Shown here: positions 56,377-56,618 of the stretch, one piece after another | Layout of the letters: the number at the start of each line of letters is the position of its first letter | Numbering within the stretch: position 1 is the first letter of the stretch | From: Dehalococcoidia bacterium | GTDB taxonomy: Bacteria > Chloroflexota > Dehalococcoidia > GIF9 > AB-539-J10 | Assembly (NCBI GenBank): GCA_003562475.1 | Contig: PWUU01000102.1 | Location: 1 to 56,618, forward strand | Reading direction: 5' to 3' | DNA: 56,618 bases | Made by a program: the position numbers and the translations under genes | The notes under the pieces: generated by a model | Told to the model about the DNA's origin: nothing | Seen by the model: only the letters and a program-made list of their open reading frames with translations | Database searches by the model: none

Positions 56377-56618
56377 CCACCACCCCTTGCGCTATCGCTC
56401 ACAGCGCGTGCGCTCGTGGCCCTACACCACGTGGCAGCCGCCTCTTGGTCGCGCGCAGGGTGGGGAGAGTCTTGTCGAGTCCATTCTCAGGACTTCTCAA
56501 ACCCGACTTTGACAGTTTCGTAGCTAGAATGAGGCGTTTTCCACTACAGGTGTTGGTTCCCGTGGGCAGGCGGCGGTCAGTTACGCCGGCAAGGGCTGAA
56601 CTCGGGGCGGTGGACGGA

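Noticed and set aside
1-56618. CRISPR array or phage module
   Set aside because: No regularly spaced repeats, cas, integrase or structural phage genes were seen.

Overview
The window looks like a piece of chromosome from an uncultured member of the Chloroflexota, most likely of the Dehalococcoidia type. This is inferred from the gene set: a Cys-rich loop in EF-Tu, repeated tiny DUF5679-type proteins and NEW3-domain membrane proteins. It is not proven from the sequence alone. Coding density is moderate, with many short intergenic gaps and several decayed genes. There is no CRISPR array, no phage module and no rRNA operon. Mobile DNA is limited to one frameshifted transposase.

Layout. 1-4.9 kb is the translation block: tRNA-Tyr, tRNA-Thr, tuf, rpmG, secE, nusG, rplK, rplA, an L10 leader RNA that ends in an intrinsic terminator, rplJ and rplL. 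rpoB does not follow. 5-11.8 kb holds a SurA-N-like lipoprotein, a NEW3-domain membrane protein, an unrecognised protein, a dodecin, a monooxygenase-like ABM protein, several genes under 50 codons and a secreted-type pseudogene. 11.8-14.5 kb has an FAD oxidoreductase and a CsaB-type pyruvyltransferase on the minus strand. 14.7-18.1 kb is a zinc-uptake locus: Fur/Zur regulator, ZnuA with a His-rich loop, ZnuC, ZnuB and a small Cys-rich protein. 18.2-24.3 kb carries a second NEW3 protein, DegV, RlmB, a sugar dehydrogenase, a nonsense-interrupted CPBP protease and an ICMT-like methyltransferase.

24.3-25.6 kb is the best regulatory find. A DAHP synthase gene is preceded by a consensus-like promoter, a short reading frame rich in aromatic codons, mutually exclusive antiterminator and terminator stems, and a T run. 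Together these form an apparent aromatic-amino-acid attenuator. After it come a GNAT acetyltransferase and an inhibitory-type serpin lipoprotein. 28-35 kb is a minus-strand envelope glycan cluster: polysaccharide deacetylase, GT4, flippase-like protein, GT39-like protein and a GT2-GtrA fusion. It is interrupted by two small redox-type genes. 35-43.9 kb is a mixed set: QueG-like Fe-S protein, alpha/beta hydrolase, HAD phosphatase, a second DegV, a DapA-like aldolase, a membrane-anchored coiled-coil protein with a transglutaminase-like C-terminus and two membrane proteins.

43.9-56.6 kb has the transposase remnant, another DUF5679 protein, an HD-domain protein, a ZIP transporter, an MFS exporter, a CoA-transferase, a class III aminotransferase, SerC and a PKD-type lipoprotein. 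Two genes (11.1-11.8 kb and 22.7-23.5 kb) are broken by in-frame TAG codons. Many intact neighbours end in TAG, so these are read as nonsense mutations.
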